Below are positions 52,579 to 62,953 of a stretch of DNA of 64,000 bases, one piece after another. The translations under genes were made by a program, and so were the position numbers. Position 1 is the stretch's first letter. The number at the start of each line of letters is the position of its first letter. Below the pieces are notes generated by a model that did not search any database, was not told the origin of the DNA, and saw only the letters and a list, made by a program, of their open reading frames with translations. Source of the DNA: Comamonas sp. lk (GTDB lineage Bacteria; Pseudomonadota; Gammaproteobacteria; Burkholderiales; Burkholderiaceae_C); NCBI RefSeq assembly GCF_900564145.1, contig NZ_UOOB01000001.1:2048754-2112753 (forward strand), read 5' to 3'.

Positions 52579-54690
52579 ATGACTGCACATATTCACATCC
52601 ACCGCGACGGCGATGTCGCATTGATTCGCCTGGAAAATCCACCCGTCAATGGGCTTGGTTTCGAGCTGCGCCAAGGTTTGGACGAGGCTTTGCATGCCGC
52701 CGAAGCAGATACCAGCGTGCGCGCCGTGGTGATCTACGGGGGCGGCAAGATGTTCTGCGGCGGCGCGGACATCCGGCAGTTCAACACGCCCAAGGCCGGC
52801 GCTGAGCCGACGCTGCGTTCGCTGGCCACGCGTCTTGCGGCCTCCACTAAGCCGGTGGTAGCGGCCATTCACGGGATGGCGCTGGGCGGTGGCCTGGAGC
52901 TGGCGCTGGCTTGCCACTACCGTGTGGCCACCAAGGTCAGCCAATTGGGCCTGCCCGAAGTCAAGCTGGGCCTGCTGCCTGGCGGCGGCGGAACGCAGCG
53001 GTTGCCGCGCCTAGTCGGCGCGGTCCAGGCGCTGCGCATGATCGTCACGGGCGAGCCCGTGGGCGCAGAGGCGGGACTGACTTGCGGGTTGCTCGACGCG
53101 GTGGTCGACGGCGAGCTGCTGGCTCAGGCCACGGCGTTTGCGCGTGACAAGGCCGGTGCAGCCCTGCCGCTGGTGTCCCGCATGGTGGCGCGTAACGATG
53201 GGGCTGCCACGCTGTTCGACGACGAGCGTGTACGGCTGCGCCAGGCCAAGCCGGGCTTCACTGCTCCGCAGGAGTGCATCAACTGCGTCGAGCAGGCGAT
53301 GGTTCTGGATTTCGAAGCAGGTCTTGATTACGAGCGCGAGCGTTTCGGTGTGCTGGTACAAGGCCCGGAGTCCAAGGCCTTGCGCCACCTGTTCTTCGCC
53401 GAACGCGAGGCCGCCAAGCTCGACGATCTGCCTGCAGGCACCCAGCCACGTCCTATCCACCATGTGGGCGTCATAGGCGCGGGCACCATGGGCGTGGGCA
53501 TTGCGATGAGCCTGGCCAACGCGGGCTTGCGCGTGACCTTGCTGGAGATGCGGCAAGCGGCGCTGGACCGCGGCTTGGGCATGATTCGCGACAATTACGC
53601 TGCCACCGCCGCCAAAGGCAAGCTCAGCGCGGCGGAGCTGGAGCGCCGTGTCGGGTTGATCCAAGGCACGCTCAGCTATGACGCACTCAGCGACGTGGAC
53701 CTGGTGATCGAGGCGGTGTTTGAAGAGATGTCGGTCAAACACGAAGTCTTCGAGCGCTTGGACCGTGTGTGCAAGCCGGGCGCCATTTTGGCCACCAACA
53801 CGTCGCGACTGGATATCGACCAGATCGCCGCCGTGGTCTCGCGTCCGCAGGACGTGATCGGCCTGCATTTTTTCAGTCCGGCGAATATGATGCGGCTTCT
53901 GGAAGTAGTGCGCGGCGCCAAAAGTGCGCCGGATGTGATCATGACGGCCATGCGCCTGGGCCAGCAGATAAAGAAGCTGCCCGTGCTGGTGGGCAATTGC
54001 GATGGTTTCGTGGGCAACCGCATGGTGCTGCCGCAGGCGATCGAAGCCGAGTTCCTGTTGGAAGAGGGCGCGACGCCAGAACAGGTGGACGCTGCGCTCA
54101 AAGATTGCGGCATGGCGATGGGGCGCTTTGCTGTGGCCGACCTTGCAGGTCTGGATATCGGATGGACCATTCGCAAACGCATGGCCGAGACGCGCAAGCC
54201 TGGCACCCGGTCTTCTCGAATTCTCGAGCGTGTCTGCGCGCTTGGCCGCTTCGGGCAGAAAACCGGTGCTGGCTTCTACCGCTACGAGGCCGGCAGCCGA
54301 ACGCCGCTGCCCGATCCCGTAGTGCATGGACTGATAGACGAATGCTCACTTGCAGCAGGCATCCCGCGCCGGGAGATCAGCGACGCGGAGATCGTCGAGC
54401 GCAATGTTTATGCCCTGGTCAATGAAGGCGCGCGCCTGCTCGCGGAGGGCATCGCCCGCCGAGCATCCGACATCGACCTGATTTACGTCAACGGCTATGG
54501 CTTTCCCCCCTTCCGCGGTGGCCCTATGTTTTATGCCGACACGGTAGGCCTGGACAAGGTCTACGCGCGTATCCGGGAATTCCACCAGGAACACGGCGAC
54601 CAGTGGGAGCCCGCACCTTTGCTGGCCCAACTGGCGGCTTCCGGCGGCCGCTTTCAGGATCTGGGCGATTCCCAGGCTTCGACCCAATAA
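52579..54690 (+). CDS. FadB-like bifunctional enoyl-CoA hydratase / 3-hydroxyacyl-CoA dehydrogenase
   Basis: A 703-residue fusion. Residues 1-190 are a crotonase domain with both catalytic Glu regions ([20 protein letters not shown] and [20 protein letters not shown]). Residues about 295-475 form the NAD-binding dehydrogenase domain ([37 protein letters not shown] with the catalytic His before it in IGLHFF). Two C-terminal dehydrogenase domains follow to residue 700. ATG 52579 gives the family N-terminus; the frame runs into the preceding gene. It catalyses two consecutive beta-oxidation steps after the dehydrogenase pair. Confidence 0.93.
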   Translation: MTAHIHIHRDGDVALIRLENPPVNGLGFELRQGLDEALHAAEADTSVRAVVIYGGGKMFCGGADIRQFNTPKAGAEPTLRSLATRLAASTKPVVAAIHGMALGGGLELALACHYRVATKVSQLGLPEVKLGLLPGGGGTQRLPRLVGAVQALRMIVTGEPVGAEAGLTCGLLDAVVDGELLAQATAFARDKAGAALPLVSRMVARNDGAATLFDDERVRLRQAKPGFTAPQECINCVEQAMVLDFEAGLDYERERFGVLVQGPESKALRHLFFAEREAAKLDDLPAGTQPRPIHHVGVIGAGTMGVGIAMSLANAGLRVTLLEMRQAALDRGLGMIRDNYAATAAKGKLSAAELERRVGLIQGTLSYDALSDVDLVIEAVFEEMSVKHEVFERLDRVCKPGAILATNTSRLDIDQIAAVVSRPQDVIGLHFFSPANMMRLLEVVRGAKSAPDVIMTAMRLGQQIKKLPVLVGNCDGFVGNRMVLPQAIEAEFLLEEGATPEQVDAALKDCGMAMGRFAVADLAGLDIGWTIRKRMAETRKPGTRSSRILERVCALGRFGQKTGAGFYRYEAGSRTPLPDPVVHGLIDECSLAAGIPRREISDAEIVERNVYALVNEGARLLAEGIARRASDIDLIYVNGYGFPPFRGGPMFYADTVGLDKVYARIREFHQEHGDQWEPAPLLAQLAASGGRFQDLGDSQASTQ

Positions 54691-54705
54691 CCAAGGAGAT
54701 TTCCC

Positions 54706-55878
54706 ATGAATGACGCAGTCATCGTTTCTACTGCCCGTACCCCCATTGGCAAAGCCACACGCGGGGCATTCAATGACACCAATGGCGCGGAGCTCGGCGC
54801 CCATGTCGTGCGCCATGCCGTGGCGCGTGCAGACATTGATCCGGCCGAAATCGAAGACGTGATGATGGGCACGGCGCGCCCTGAAGGCACGACCGGCTTC
54901 AATATCGCGCGCCAGATTGCACTGCGCGCCGGCCTGCCCGTCACGGCCTCGGGCGTGACCGTCAATCGTTTCTGCAGCTCGGGACTGCAGACCATCGCCA
55001 TGGCCGCACAAAGCGTCATGGGCGGCGCACCTATCGTGGTGGCCGGCGGGCTGGATTCGGTGAGCCTCACGCTCAACCACACCAATATGCACCAGGCGCG
55101 CAACGCGTGGTTGCTGGCCCACAAACCGGCCATCTACGCGGCGATGATAGATACCGCTGAAACGGTTGCCCGGCGTTATGGCGTTTCTCGCGAGCGCCAG
55201 GATGAATACGGACTGCAAAGCCAGCAGCGCATGCTGGCCGCGCAGGAGGCGGGGCGTCTGGCCCGGGAAATCGTGCCCATGACGACACGTAAGCTCGTCG
55301 TGGATAAACAGACCGGCGAAGCGCGCCAAGAGGAAGTGACGCTGACGCAGGACGAGGGCATCCGCGTCACCACCTTGGACGGTCTGCGGGGCCTGAAACC
55401 GGTGGTGGAGGGCGGCTGCATCACCGCCGGGAATGCGAGCCAGCTGTCGGATGGTGCCAGTGCCTGCGTGGTCATGGATGCTCGCCTGGCCCAGCGTCGC
55501 AACATTCAGCCGCTGGGCATCTTCCGTGGCTTTGCGGTGGCCGGCTGCGAGCCAGACGAAATGGGTATTGGCCCGGTCTTCGCGGTGCCCAAGCTGCTTA
55601 AGCGTGCCGGACTGAAGATGGAGGACATCGGTCTGTGGGAGCTGAACGAGGCTTTTGCGGTCCAGGTGCTTTACTGCCGCGATCGCCTGGGCATCCCGAA
55701 CGAACGCCTGAACGTTGACGGCGGAGCGATCGCCATCGGCCATCCGTTCGGCATGTCGGGCGCGCGCATGGTGGGCCATGCTTTGATCGAGGGCAAGCGC
55801 CGTGGCGTGAAATATGTGGTCACGACCATGTGTGTGGGCGGCGGCATGGGCGCGGCAGGCCTGTTCGAGGTCGTCTAG
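54706..55878 (+). CDS. Acetyl-CoA acyltransferase (thiolase)
   Basis: A 390-residue thiolase that completes beta-oxidation by cleaving a 3-ketoacyl-CoA. The nucleophile Cys90 is in [11 protein letters not shown], the catalytic His regions are ELNEAFAVQ and [15 protein letters not shown], and the acid/base Cys is in [19 protein letters not shown] 54706 is preceded by AAGGAGATTTCCC, 15 bases after the fadB-like stop. Length and motifs are normal. Confidence 0.94.
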   Translation: MNDAVIVSTARTPIGKATRGAFNDTNGAELGAHVVRHAVARADIDPAEIEDVMMGTARPEGTTGFNIARQIALRAGLPVTASGVTVNRFCSSGLQTIAMAAQSVMGGAPIVVAGGLDSVSLTLNHTNMHQARNAWLLAHKPAIYAAMIDTAETVARRYGVSRERQDEYGLQSQQRMLAAQEAGRLAREIVPMTTRKLVVDKQTGEARQEEVTLTQDEGIRVTTLDGLRGLKPVVEGGCITAGNASQLSDGASACVVMDARLAQRRNIQPLGIFRGFAVAGCEPDEMGIGPVFAVPKLLKRAGLKMEDIGLWELNEAFAVQVLYCRDRLGIPNERLNVDGGAIAIGHPFGMSGARMVGHALIEGKRRGVKYVVTTMCVGGGMGAAGLFEVV

Positions 55879-55888
55879 CGACTCTACG

Positions 55889-55910
55889 CCTGCCAGCGGC
55901 TGCTGGCAGG
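55889..55910. terminator. Perfect hairpin between thiolase and lacI-type gene
   Basis: CCTGCCAGC, GGCT, GCTGGCAGG: a 9-bp perfect stem 10 bases after the thiolase stop and 10 before the convergent stop. No T-run on either side, so termination is inferred. Confidence 0.55.
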
Positions 55911-55919
55911 GACCACAGG

Positions 55920-56972
55920 CTATGGCTTGCGCACAAGGCCAGTGGAGTCGCGCTGGATCAACTGGATCGGTAGGATGTCCCGTGTCGCGGGTGAGAAATG
56001 GTTGCCCTGCATCCGCTCCACGAGTCGACGTGCTGTCGTGCGTGCCATGGCTTCCACTGGTTGGCGAATCGTCGTTAATGCGAGCAAGGGGGAGCCTGCC
56101 AGGGGAATGTCATCGAAGCCGATCACCGACAGCTGCTGCGGCACGGCAATGCTGCGGCGCTTCGCTGCGTCAAGTACGCCCATGGCTATGGTGTCATTGC
56201 CGGCGATGATGGCCGACACGGGCTGAGGCTGCGCTAGCAGCGAAACTGCGCCGGAGTAGCCGCTTTCGGTGGTGTACTCGCCGAAGATGACGGGCACGTC
56301 CTGGCGTGGAATGCCCTGGAGTTCCAGCCATTTCATCGCTCCTTCGTAGCGGTCACGGCTGGTCGAAGTGTTGCGCGGCCCCATCACGATGCCGATGTTC
56401 CTGTGGCCGAGCTCGTACAGGTGGCGCGCCGCTTCCGCGCCGGCGTGGCTGTTGTCGATCTCGACAGTGTCGATACCGGGCTCGTCGACGGAGCGGACGA
56501 CGAGTACCAGCGGAATGCCGCGCTGCTTGAGTTCGGCCACCACGGGCGAGTCCAGCGAAGCCGTCGCAAAGATGAGCCCGTCGAGAAACCCGTCGATCAG
56601 CGGCCGCAGGGTCTGCAGGCTGCTGGCTTCGTTCATGGAGTCGATGATCAGCGTGACGTGGTAACCGCAGGCCAGCAATTCGTCGTGCAGGTGCTCCAGC
56701 AGCACCGTCATGAAGCGGTTATGCAGTGCGCCGATCACAACACCGACGATCTTCGTGGCCGACTTTCTGACCTTGCGGCCTTGCGTGGGAAGGCGGTAGC
56801 CGAGCGCGCTGGCCGCCGCCTGCACCAGGTCGCGCGTGCCCGCGCTGATGGATGCGTGCCCTGACAACGCACGTGACACAGTCGAGGTGGAAACGCCTGT
56901 GCGTTGCGCAACGTCGTCCAGTGTAGGGGCGCTGGGCATGGAGGCGCTTCGGTGGGCGGTCTGGGATTTCAT
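55920..56972 (-). CDS. LacI family transcriptional regulator
   Basis: A 350-residue repressor-type protein. Helix-turn-helix and hinge helix: PTLDDVAQRTGVSTSTVSRALSGHASIS (residues about 15-43). The periplasmic-binding-like effector domain starts KIVGVVIGALHNRFMTVLLEHL and contains VIGFDDIPLAGSPLLALTTIRQP, the standard LacI-family end. It is divergent from the HpsN-like gene, with two TTGCGCAA palindromes between. Its effector is probably the substrate or an intermediate of the sulfatase pathway. Confidence 0.9.
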   Translation of the reverse strand: MKSQTAHRSASMPSAPTLDDVAQRTGVSTSTVSRALSGHASISAGTRDLVQAAASALGYRLPTQGRKVRKSATKIVGVVIGALHNRFMTVLLEHLHDELLACGYHVTLIIDSMNEASSLQTLRPLIDGFLDGLIFATASLDSPVVAELKQRGIPLVLVVRSVDEPGIDTVEIDNSHAGAEAARHLYELGHRNIGIVMGPRNTSTSRDRYEGAMKWLELQGIPRQDVPVIFGEYTTESGYSGAVSLLAQPQPVSAIIAGNDTIAMGVLDAAKRRSIAVPQQLSVIGFDDIPLAGSPLLALTTIRQPVEAMARTTARRLVERMQGNHFSPATRDILPIQLIQRDSTGLVRKP

Positions 56973-57004
56973 AAGTGATTCCTGCCAGGGTTAACCATGA
57001 ATGT

Positions 57005-57037
57005 TTGCGCAACATTTGCGCAATTTGCTAATGCAAA
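57005..57037. promoter_or_regulatory. Paired operator-like palindromes for the LacI-type regulator
   Basis: TTGCGCAA occurs at 57005-57012 and 57016-57023, 11 bases apart (one helical turn), followed by TTTGC-TAAT-GCAAA at 57024-57037. LacI-family operators are palindromes with a central CG, as in TTGCGCAA. The group lies between the divergent lacI-type gene (start 56972) and the HpsN-like gene (start 57099). Confidence 0.65.
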
Positions 57038-57098
57038 CTGTACACATCTTGCGTGAAATTGCAAAGAAATCCCAACTCAGATGATCGGAGAGACACAT

Positions 57099-58406
57099 AT
57101 GGTTCGCTATCTCAAAGAAGGCCGCACGGCAGAACAGTCCGCCCAGGACGCATCGCAAGTGCAGGCCACCGTCCGCAATATTCTTTCCGACATTGAAGAG
57201 CGTGGCGATGCCTCCTTGCTGGAACTGTCCACCAAGTACGACAACTGGTCGCCGGAAAGCTTTCGCCTGTCGGATGCCGAAATTGCCGCCTGCGTGAAAC
57301 AGCTGACGCCCGGTCAGCTCGACGATATCCGCTTTGCGCAAACCCAGATCCGCAATTTCGCGCAACACCAGAAAAACACCTTGCACGATCTGGAAGTGGA
57401 AACCTTGCCCGGCGTGATCCTGGGCCATAAGAACATGCCCGTCGAGAGTGTGGCCTGCTATGTGCCGGGGGGAAAGTTCCCGCTGGTGGCGTCGGCCCAC
57501 ATGGGCGTGGTGACGGCCAAGGTCGCAGGCGTGTCGCGCATCATCGCTTCGTCGCCGCCCGTGGGCGGCAAGCCAGCACCCGCAGTGGTCGCCGCCATGC
57601 ACCTGGGTGGTGCAGATGAAATCTACACGCTGGGCGGTGTACAGGCGATCGGCGCTTTCGCTTTGGGGACTGCAAGTATTGAACCGGTGACTATGGTGGT
57701 CGGCCCCGGCAACGCATTCGTCGCGGAAGCCAAGCGTCAGCTGTTTGGCCGCATCGGCATTGACCTCATTGCCGGCCCTTCGGAAACCCTGGTCATCGCC
57801 GATGACTCGGTCGATGCCGAACTGTGCGCCACTGATCTGCTGGGCCAGGCCGAGCACGGCTTCAATACGCCTGCCATTTTGCTCACCAACTCCGAGAAGC
57901 TGGCACGCGACACCATCACCGAAATCGAGCGCCTGCTGAAAATCCTGCCGACGGCCAAGACGGCCGGCGTGTCCTGGCGCGACTATGGTCAGGTGATCGT
58001 CTGCGACTCCTACGAGGAAATGGTGACGGAGGCCGACCGCATCGCCAGCGAGCATGTCCAGGTCATGACGCGCGATCCGGATTATTTCCTGAAGAACATG
58101 CGCAACTATGGGGCCCTGTTCCTGGGCGCACGCACCAACGTAGCTTACGGTGACAAGGTGATCGGCACCAACCACACGCTGCCTACCGGCAAAGCCGGCA
58201 AGTACACCGGCGGGCTGTGGGTCGGCAAGTTCATTAAGACATGCACCTACCAGAAGGTCTTGACCGACGAAGCCTCGGCCATGATCGGCCGATACTGCTC
58301 GCGCCTGTGCGCTATCGAAGGCATGGTCGCCCACGGCGAGCAGGCCAACATCCGTGTGCGCCGCTATGGCAATGAAGATGTGCCCTACGCAGGCGTAGCC
58401 GCCTGA
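57099..58406 (+). CDS. HpsN-like dehydrogenase of the histidinol dehydrogenase family
   Basis: A 435-residue zinc- and NAD-dependent dehydrogenase of the HisD fold. [50 protein letters not shown] and GQAEHG with the C-terminal [13 protein letters not shown] are family blocks. The wording [13 protein letters not shown] and [23 protein letters not shown] is closer to sulfopropanediol 3-dehydrogenase (HpsN) than to true HisD, and no histidine genes are nearby. HpsN oxidises a primary alcohol to a carboxylate in two steps. Here it may oxidise the alcohol freed by the sulfatase. ATG 57099 follows GGAGAGA. Confidence 0.82.
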   Translation: MVRYLKEGRTAEQSAQDASQVQATVRNILSDIEERGDASLLELSTKYDNWSPESFRLSDAEIAACVKQLTPGQLDDIRFAQTQIRNFAQHQKNTLHDLEVETLPGVILGHKNMPVESVACYVPGGKFPLVASAHMGVVTAKVAGVSRIIASSPPVGGKPAPAVVAAMHLGGADEIYTLGGVQAIGAFALGTASIEPVTMVVGPGNAFVAEAKRQLFGRIGIDLIAGPSETLVIADDSVDAELCATDLLGQAEHGFNTPAILLTNSEKLARDTITEIERLLKILPTAKTAGVSWRDYGQVIVCDSYEEMVTEADRIASEHVQVMTRDPDYFLKNMRNYGALFLGARTNVAYGDKVIGTNHTLPTGKAGKYTGGLWVGKFIKTCTYQKVLTDEASAMIGRYCSRLCAIEGMVAHGEQANIRVRRYGNEDVPYAGVAA

Positions 58407-58550
58407 GCTCAGGCGACAGCGACAGGATGGGGCGGACTAGCAGCCGTGCAGGTCTAGCCTGCTCCAGGCCTGTACCCGCCCCACGCTGGTGGACTACAGC
58501 GCTTTTTACCTATCTGAAGCCAGAGGCTTCACTTTCGGAGACACAACAAG

Positions 58551-60800
58551 ATGAACCCCGCAAATGCGTTCAAGGGAACAATCGGCAAGACCTACAAGGA
58601 CTCCGTGCCATGGTGGCCTGACAAGGTGGCGCCACCGGCGGGCGCACCCAACGTAGTGTTTGTCGTTTTGGACGATGTGGGCTATTCCGACATCGGCTGC
58701 TACGGCTCCGAGATTGCCACGCCACGCATGGATGAATTGGCCGCCAAGGGCGCGCGCTATTCCAATTTCCATGTGACGTCGATGTGCTCGCCTACGCGGG
58801 CCTGTCTGCTGACGGGGCGCAATGCCCATACCGTGGGTGTCGGCATCATTGCGGAATGGTCCAGCGGCTTTCCTGGCTACAGCGGCCAGGTGTCTAGCGA
58901 AGCGGCGACCATCCCTGAAGTGTTGGGCCAGCATGCGTACGGAAGCTACGCCGTCGGCAAATGGCATCTAACCAATATCGCCGACTATGGTTCGGCTGGC
59001 CCGCACGACAACTGGCCCATCGGCAAGGGCTTCAGCCGCTGGTATGGCTTCCATGGCGCGCTGACTGACCAGTGGAACCCGGAGCTGTGCCAGGACAACC
59101 GTCCTATCCGCCTGGAAAAGCCGGAGAACTACCACCTGAGCACGGACCTGGTGAATCACGCGATCACCGACGTGCGTGACCACCTGTCTTCCGCGCAGCA
59201 GCGTCCCTTCTTTCTCTACCTGGCTTTCGGTGCCTGCCACTGGCCGCACCATGTGCCACAGGAATACATAGACCGCTACAAGGGTCGCTACGACGGTGGC
59301 TGGGACGGTATCCGGGCCGAGCGTCTGCAAAAGCAGATCCGCCTGGGCGTTGTGCCACCCAACACCACGCTGTCGCCCTTGAACCCTGGTGTCCAGCCCT
59401 GGACCGAGTTGACAACCGACCTGAAGACCTTGTTCACGCGGCTGCAGGAAACCTACGCCGGTTTTCTGGAGCACACCGATTCTGAAATCGGCCGCCTGGT
59501 GGACTACCTCGATTCCGTTGGCCAGCTCGACAACACGCTGTTCGTGCTGCTGTCCGACAACGGCGCCAGCGCCGAAGGTGGCCCGACAGGAGCCATCAAT
59601 CTGCGCAAGCACATGGTGTACGAGAAGGAGTCGCCAGAAGTGGGACTGGCGAACCTGGACAAGATCGGCAGCGAGCAGGCCTACAACCACTACCCGACAG
59701 GCTGGGCCCAGGTCTCGAACACACCGCTGAAGTGGTACAAGAAAGGCACGCATGGTGGCGGCGTGCGCGCGCCGCTGATCATGCACTGGCCGGGGCAGAT
59801 CAAGGACGAAGGGGCCATCCGCCACCAGTTCCATCACGTTATCGACCTCGCGCCCACGGTTTACGACATTCTGAAGGTGCAGGCGCCGCAAACCTACAAG
59901 GGCACGCCGCAGTTGCCGATCCATGGCCTCAGCATGGCCTATACCTTTGGCGAGTCGACAGCACCCACGCGCAAGGAAAGCCAGTTCTTCGAATTGCTCG
60001 GTGATCGCGCCATCTGGCACCGCGGCTGGAAGGCCGTCGCACGCCATCCCAAGGACGGAGACTTCGAGAAGGATGAGTGGGAGCTGTACCACTTGGACCA
60101 GGACTACGCGGAGATCCATGACCTGGCGGCGCAAAAGCCCGAAAAGCTCAAGGCAATGGTCGACCTGTGGTGGGATCAGGCACGCCAATACGGCGCGCTC
60201 CCGCTCGATGACCGGGACTGGGAACGGGCGGCCGCACGCCTGAAGATGAACCCGGTGGCGCATTACGAGCTGCATGGCGACATGGCCCGGATCGACCGGC
60301 TGACTTCGCCCGATATCACCGACCGTAGCTACCGGATCAAGGCCACGTTCAACGGTGCGCGCGCTCCCGGGGTGGAAGGCATTCTCCTGGCCTGGGGTAG
60401 TCACTTCGGTGGCTTTGTGCTGTTCCTTCAGGGCGGCAAGCTGTGCTACGAATACGTCTACTCCGAGTCAGTGACGCACCGCCTCCAGGTGGACTTCCGG
60501 CCGGCAGCGGACAAGGCGAGCATCGAACTGCGGTTCCAGCGCCAGGGTAAGAATGCGGGCGCGGCCTCGCTTTACGTCGATGGCGTGGAGCTCGGCTCGG
60601 TGGTCATTCCCAGCACCTGGCCCACGCACGGTACCACCGCCGGCCTCAACTGCGGACTGGATGCGGGCGCACCCGTCAGCCGCTCCTACGAGGCACCGTT
60701 TGCCTTTACCGGTGCGTCCCTGCGGGTCTTCGTCGACCTCGACATTGATGGCGGAACCGAGCCGAGCGCGATTTACGCCGCGATTCTCGGTGAGCAATGA
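58551..60800 (+). CDS. Type I sulfatase (arylsulfatase-like)
   Basis: A 749-residue sulfatase that hydrolyses a sulfate ester. The calcium-binding Asp pair is in VVFVVLDDVGYSD (residues 41-42) and the formylglycine-forming site is CSPTRACLLTGR with Cys79. Further active-site regions are VGKWHL, PTGAIN and LLSDNGAS near residue 340. A C-terminal domain of about 170 residues beyond the catalytic core is beta-rich in appearance. No signal peptide is seen, so it is probably cytoplasmic. Maturation of Cys79 needs a formylglycine-generating enzyme, not found in the window. The next gene follows after 13 bases. Confidence 0.92.
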   Translation: MNPANAFKGTIGKTYKDSVPWWPDKVAPPAGAPNVVFVVLDDVGYSDIGCYGSEIATPRMDELAAKGARYSNFHVTSMCSPTRACLLTGRNAHTVGVGIIAEWSSGFPGYSGQVSSEAATIPEVLGQHAYGSYAVGKWHLTNIADYGSAGPHDNWPIGKGFSRWYGFHGALTDQWNPELCQDNRPIRLEKPENYHLSTDLVNHAITDVRDHLSSAQQRPFFLYLAFGACHWPHHVPQEYIDRYKGRYDGGWDGIRAERLQKQIRLGVVPPNTTLSPLNPGVQPWTELTTDLKTLFTRLQETYAGFLEHTDSEIGRLVDYLDSVGQLDNTLFVLLSDNGASAEGGPTGAINLRKHMVYEKESPEVGLANLDKIGSEQAYNHYPTGWAQVSNTPLKWYKKGTHGGGVRAPLIMHWPGQIKDEGAIRHQFHHVIDLAPTVYDILKVQAPQTYKGTPQLPIHGLSMAYTFGESTAPTRKESQFFELLGDRAIWHRGWKAVARHPKDGDFEKDEWELYHLDQDYAEIHDLAAQKPEKLKAMVDLWWDQARQYGALPLDDRDWERAAARLKMNPVAHYELHGDMARIDRLTSPDITDRSYRIKATFNGARAPGVEGILLAWGSHFGGFVLFLQGGKLCYEYVYSESVTHRLQVDFRPAADKASIELRFQRQGKNAGAASLYVDGVELGSVVIPSTWPTHGTTAGLNCGLDAGAPVSRSYEAPFAFTGASLRVFVDLDIDGGTEPSAIYAAILGEQ

Positions 60801-60813
60801 ACCGGAGGCTTCA

Positions 60814-61554
60814 ATGACAGATTTTTCGCTTGCGGGAAAAGTGGCCTTCGTGACCGGTGCAGGTCGTGGCATAGGACGCGCGATTGCCCTGGGTTACGCC
60901 AGGGCTGGCGCGGACATCTGCTGCGCGGCACGCTCGCCCGCTGAAATCGATGAAACCGTGGCACTGATCGTCCGTGCCGGGGGTAAGGCGACCAGCGTCA
61001 CGATAGACGTTACGGACTACGCCAGCGTGGAGGCCGCGTTCAGCCATGCCGCAACCACCTTGGGGGGGGTCGACATCATCGTGGCCAACGCCGGCAGCTC
61101 CGCAGAGAACATGCTCGTGGAAGAGTCCGACCTGCACAGCTGGAAGCAAACCATCGATACCAATCTGATCGGTGCTTACCACACGGCCAGGGCGGCCATC
61201 CCCCACATGCGCGCACGTGGCGCGGGGAAGCTGATCTTCATCGGCTCGGGCATGGGGCACCGTAGTTCAGCCACGCGTTCCGCCTATGCAGTCTCCAAGG
61301 CGGGCGTGTGGATGTTGACTCGGGTGCTCGCGCAGGAGCTGGCCGAGCACAACATCTGTGTTAATGAGCTCGTTCCCGGGCCGGTAATGACCGCGTTCAT
61401 CAAGGGCCGCGAGGAGGCGCTACGTGCAGGTGGCCCGGGCGGCGAATGGATGAAGGAACCAGACGAAGTGGTCCCTATGGCCCTCTTCATAGCGGCGCAA
61501 CCGACGCAAGGTCCGACAGGTCAGAGCTTTAGCCTGGCCCGTAGGGAGCTGTAA
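60814..61554 (+). CDS. SDR family oxidoreductase
   Basis: A 246-residue short-chain dehydrogenase: NAD(P)-binding TGAGRGIGRAIA (residues about 14-25), DVTDYASVE, VANAGSSAE, catalytic Ser in FIGSGMGHRS and YAVSK near residue 155, end QSFSLARREL. ATG 60814 follows CGGAGGCTTCA. The frame extends upstream into the sulfatase gene and is not used there. Together with the sulfatase and HpsN-like enzyme it would oxidise or reduce a hydroxyl group of the desulfated product; substrate unknown. Confidence 0.88.
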   Translation: MTDFSLAGKVAFVTGAGRGIGRAIALGYARAGADICCAARSPAEIDETVALIVRAGGKATSVTIDVTDYASVEAAFSHAATTLGGVDIIVANAGSSAENMLVEESDLHSWKQTIDTNLIGAYHTARAAIPHMRARGAGKLIFIGSGMGHRSSATRSAYAVSKAGVWMLTRVLAQELAEHNICVNELVPGPVMTAFIKGREEALRAGGPGGEWMKEPDEVVPMALFIAAQPTQGPTGQSFSLARREL

Positions 61555-61713
61555 ATAGGGCAGGTAAATGCATGAAACGGCCATTCACCCCATGCGTTTG
61601 CGTATGCAGGTGCGCATGGAGCGATTCGTCCAGGTGAGCAACCACAGCGCCGGATAAGCCGGCCCTCGTTGGGCCTGGCAGGTCACTCACTCAAAAAAAC
61701 TGGAGACAAGACA

Positions 61714-62685
61714 ATGCAAAAAAGCAAATCATTCGCCCTGTGCGCATTGGCGGCACTTGCGATTCAGCCTGCCATAGCGCAGCAGGCTTATCCCAGCAAG
61801 CCCATTAAATTGATGGTGGGTTTTGCTCCAGGCGGCTCGGGAGACATTGCGGCACGCCTAGTTGCGGAAAAGCTGACTCAGGAGCTCAAACAGCCGGTCA
61901 TTGTGGAAAACCGTCCTGGTGCCGGCGGCAACATCGGTGCCGAGCTAGTTGCCCGGGCTGCACCCGATGGCTACACCCTGCTCGTATCGTCAACGGGGCA
62001 GATTGTGATCAATCCGAGTCTTTACAAAAAGATGTCGATCAATCCGATGAAGGACCTAGCCCCCATCATCCTGATACAGAACGAACACAACCTGATGGTG
62101 GTCAACCCTTCAATTCCTGCGAAGACGCTCAAGGAATTCGTTGCCTATGCTAAGACCGTCTCAACGCCGATCACATTTGCATCGCCAGGTCAGGGCTCGC
62201 CGGCACACCTGGCTGGTGAGCTCATGAACCAGGCTGCTGGTTTGAAGATGCTGCATGTACCCTATAAGGGTTCCAGCGCCGCCGTGAGTGATCTTCTGGC
62301 CGGACATGTGGTGATGGCGATCGACAACATGCCTGCACTCCTACCGCAAGTCAAGGCTGGAAAATTGCGTGCACTGGCAGTGGCGAGTACGCACCGTGCT
62401 GCGGCAGCGCCCGATATCCCGACCATGGATGAGGCCGGTCTAGCCGGCTATGTTGTTCCGGCTTGGAAGGGCTTGATGGCCCCGGCGGGAACGCCCAAGC
62501 CAATCATCGACAAGCTGAACGCGGCCGTTCTCAAGATGCTGGCAATGCCCGACGTGCGACAGCGAATGGTCGATATCGGCGCAGAGCCCGCAGGCGGAAC
62601 GCCCGAGCGCTTTGGCGAACTCATCAAAGCTGAAACAGCGAAATGGTCGATGCTGGTGAAGTCCACAGGCACCACCTTGGATTGA
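61714..62685 (+). CDS. Bug family (TctC-like) binding protein
   Basis: A 323-residue periplasmic binding protein with a Sec signal peptide ending AIAQ (residues 1-22). Core blocks are YPSKPIKLMVGFAPGGSGDIAARLV, VENRPGAGGNIGAELVARAAPDGYTLL and LHVPYKGSSAAVSDLLAGHVVM. ATG 61714 follows TGGAGACAAG. It is the last gene of the sulfatase group and may capture the sulfated or desulfated substrate. It is the third orphan Bug gene within 20 kb. Confidence 0.9.
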   Translation: MQKSKSFALCALAALAIQPAIAQQAYPSKPIKLMVGFAPGGSGDIAARLVAEKLTQELKQPVIVENRPGAGGNIGAELVARAAPDGYTLLVSSTGQIVINPSLYKKMSINPMKDLAPIILIQNEHNLMVVNPSIPAKTLKEFVAYAKTVSTPITFASPGQGSPAHLAGELMNQAAGLKMLHVPYKGSSAAVSDLLAGHVVMAIDNMPALLPQVKAGKLRALAVASTHRAAAAPDIPTMDEAGLAGYVVPAWKGLMAPAGTPKPIIDKLNAAVLKMLAMPDVRQRMVDIGAEPAGGTPERFGELIKAETAKWSMLVKSTGTTLD

Positions 62686-62714
62686 TCGCCCCTTTTTTTA
62701 GGGGAGTTATCGTC

Positions 62715-62731
62715 GGCCGCTGTGAGCGGCC
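62715..62731 (+). terminator. Possible terminator after the third Bug gene
   Basis: GGCCGC, TGTGA, GCGGCC at 62715-62731, preceded at about 62689-62704 by CCCC, seven T, A, GGGG. Neither has a T-run after the stem, so confidence is low. Confidence 0.35.
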
Positions 62732-62953
62732 TATCGGGCCTTCAACGGGGACATTGGACTCTAAGCTTTTCGTTTGGTGCTTGGAGCCGATGTGCCGCAC
62801 CGGGGGTAACTGACCTGTCTGTGGGCGAGCTCAATCTGGGAAACGTCGTCATCCAGCTAGATTTCTCCTGTATAGGCATTTCCCAGTTGAGCGGCGTGAA
62901 TGAACCGTTCACCTAACTGGAGCGCACGCTCTTCGACATAAGAAAGTAAGGCG

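Noticed and set aside
57099..58406. Histidine biosynthesis gene hisD
   Set aside because: It shares the HisD fold, but no other his genes are near, it lies with a sulfatase, and its characteristic blocks resemble HpsN-type dehydrogenases.
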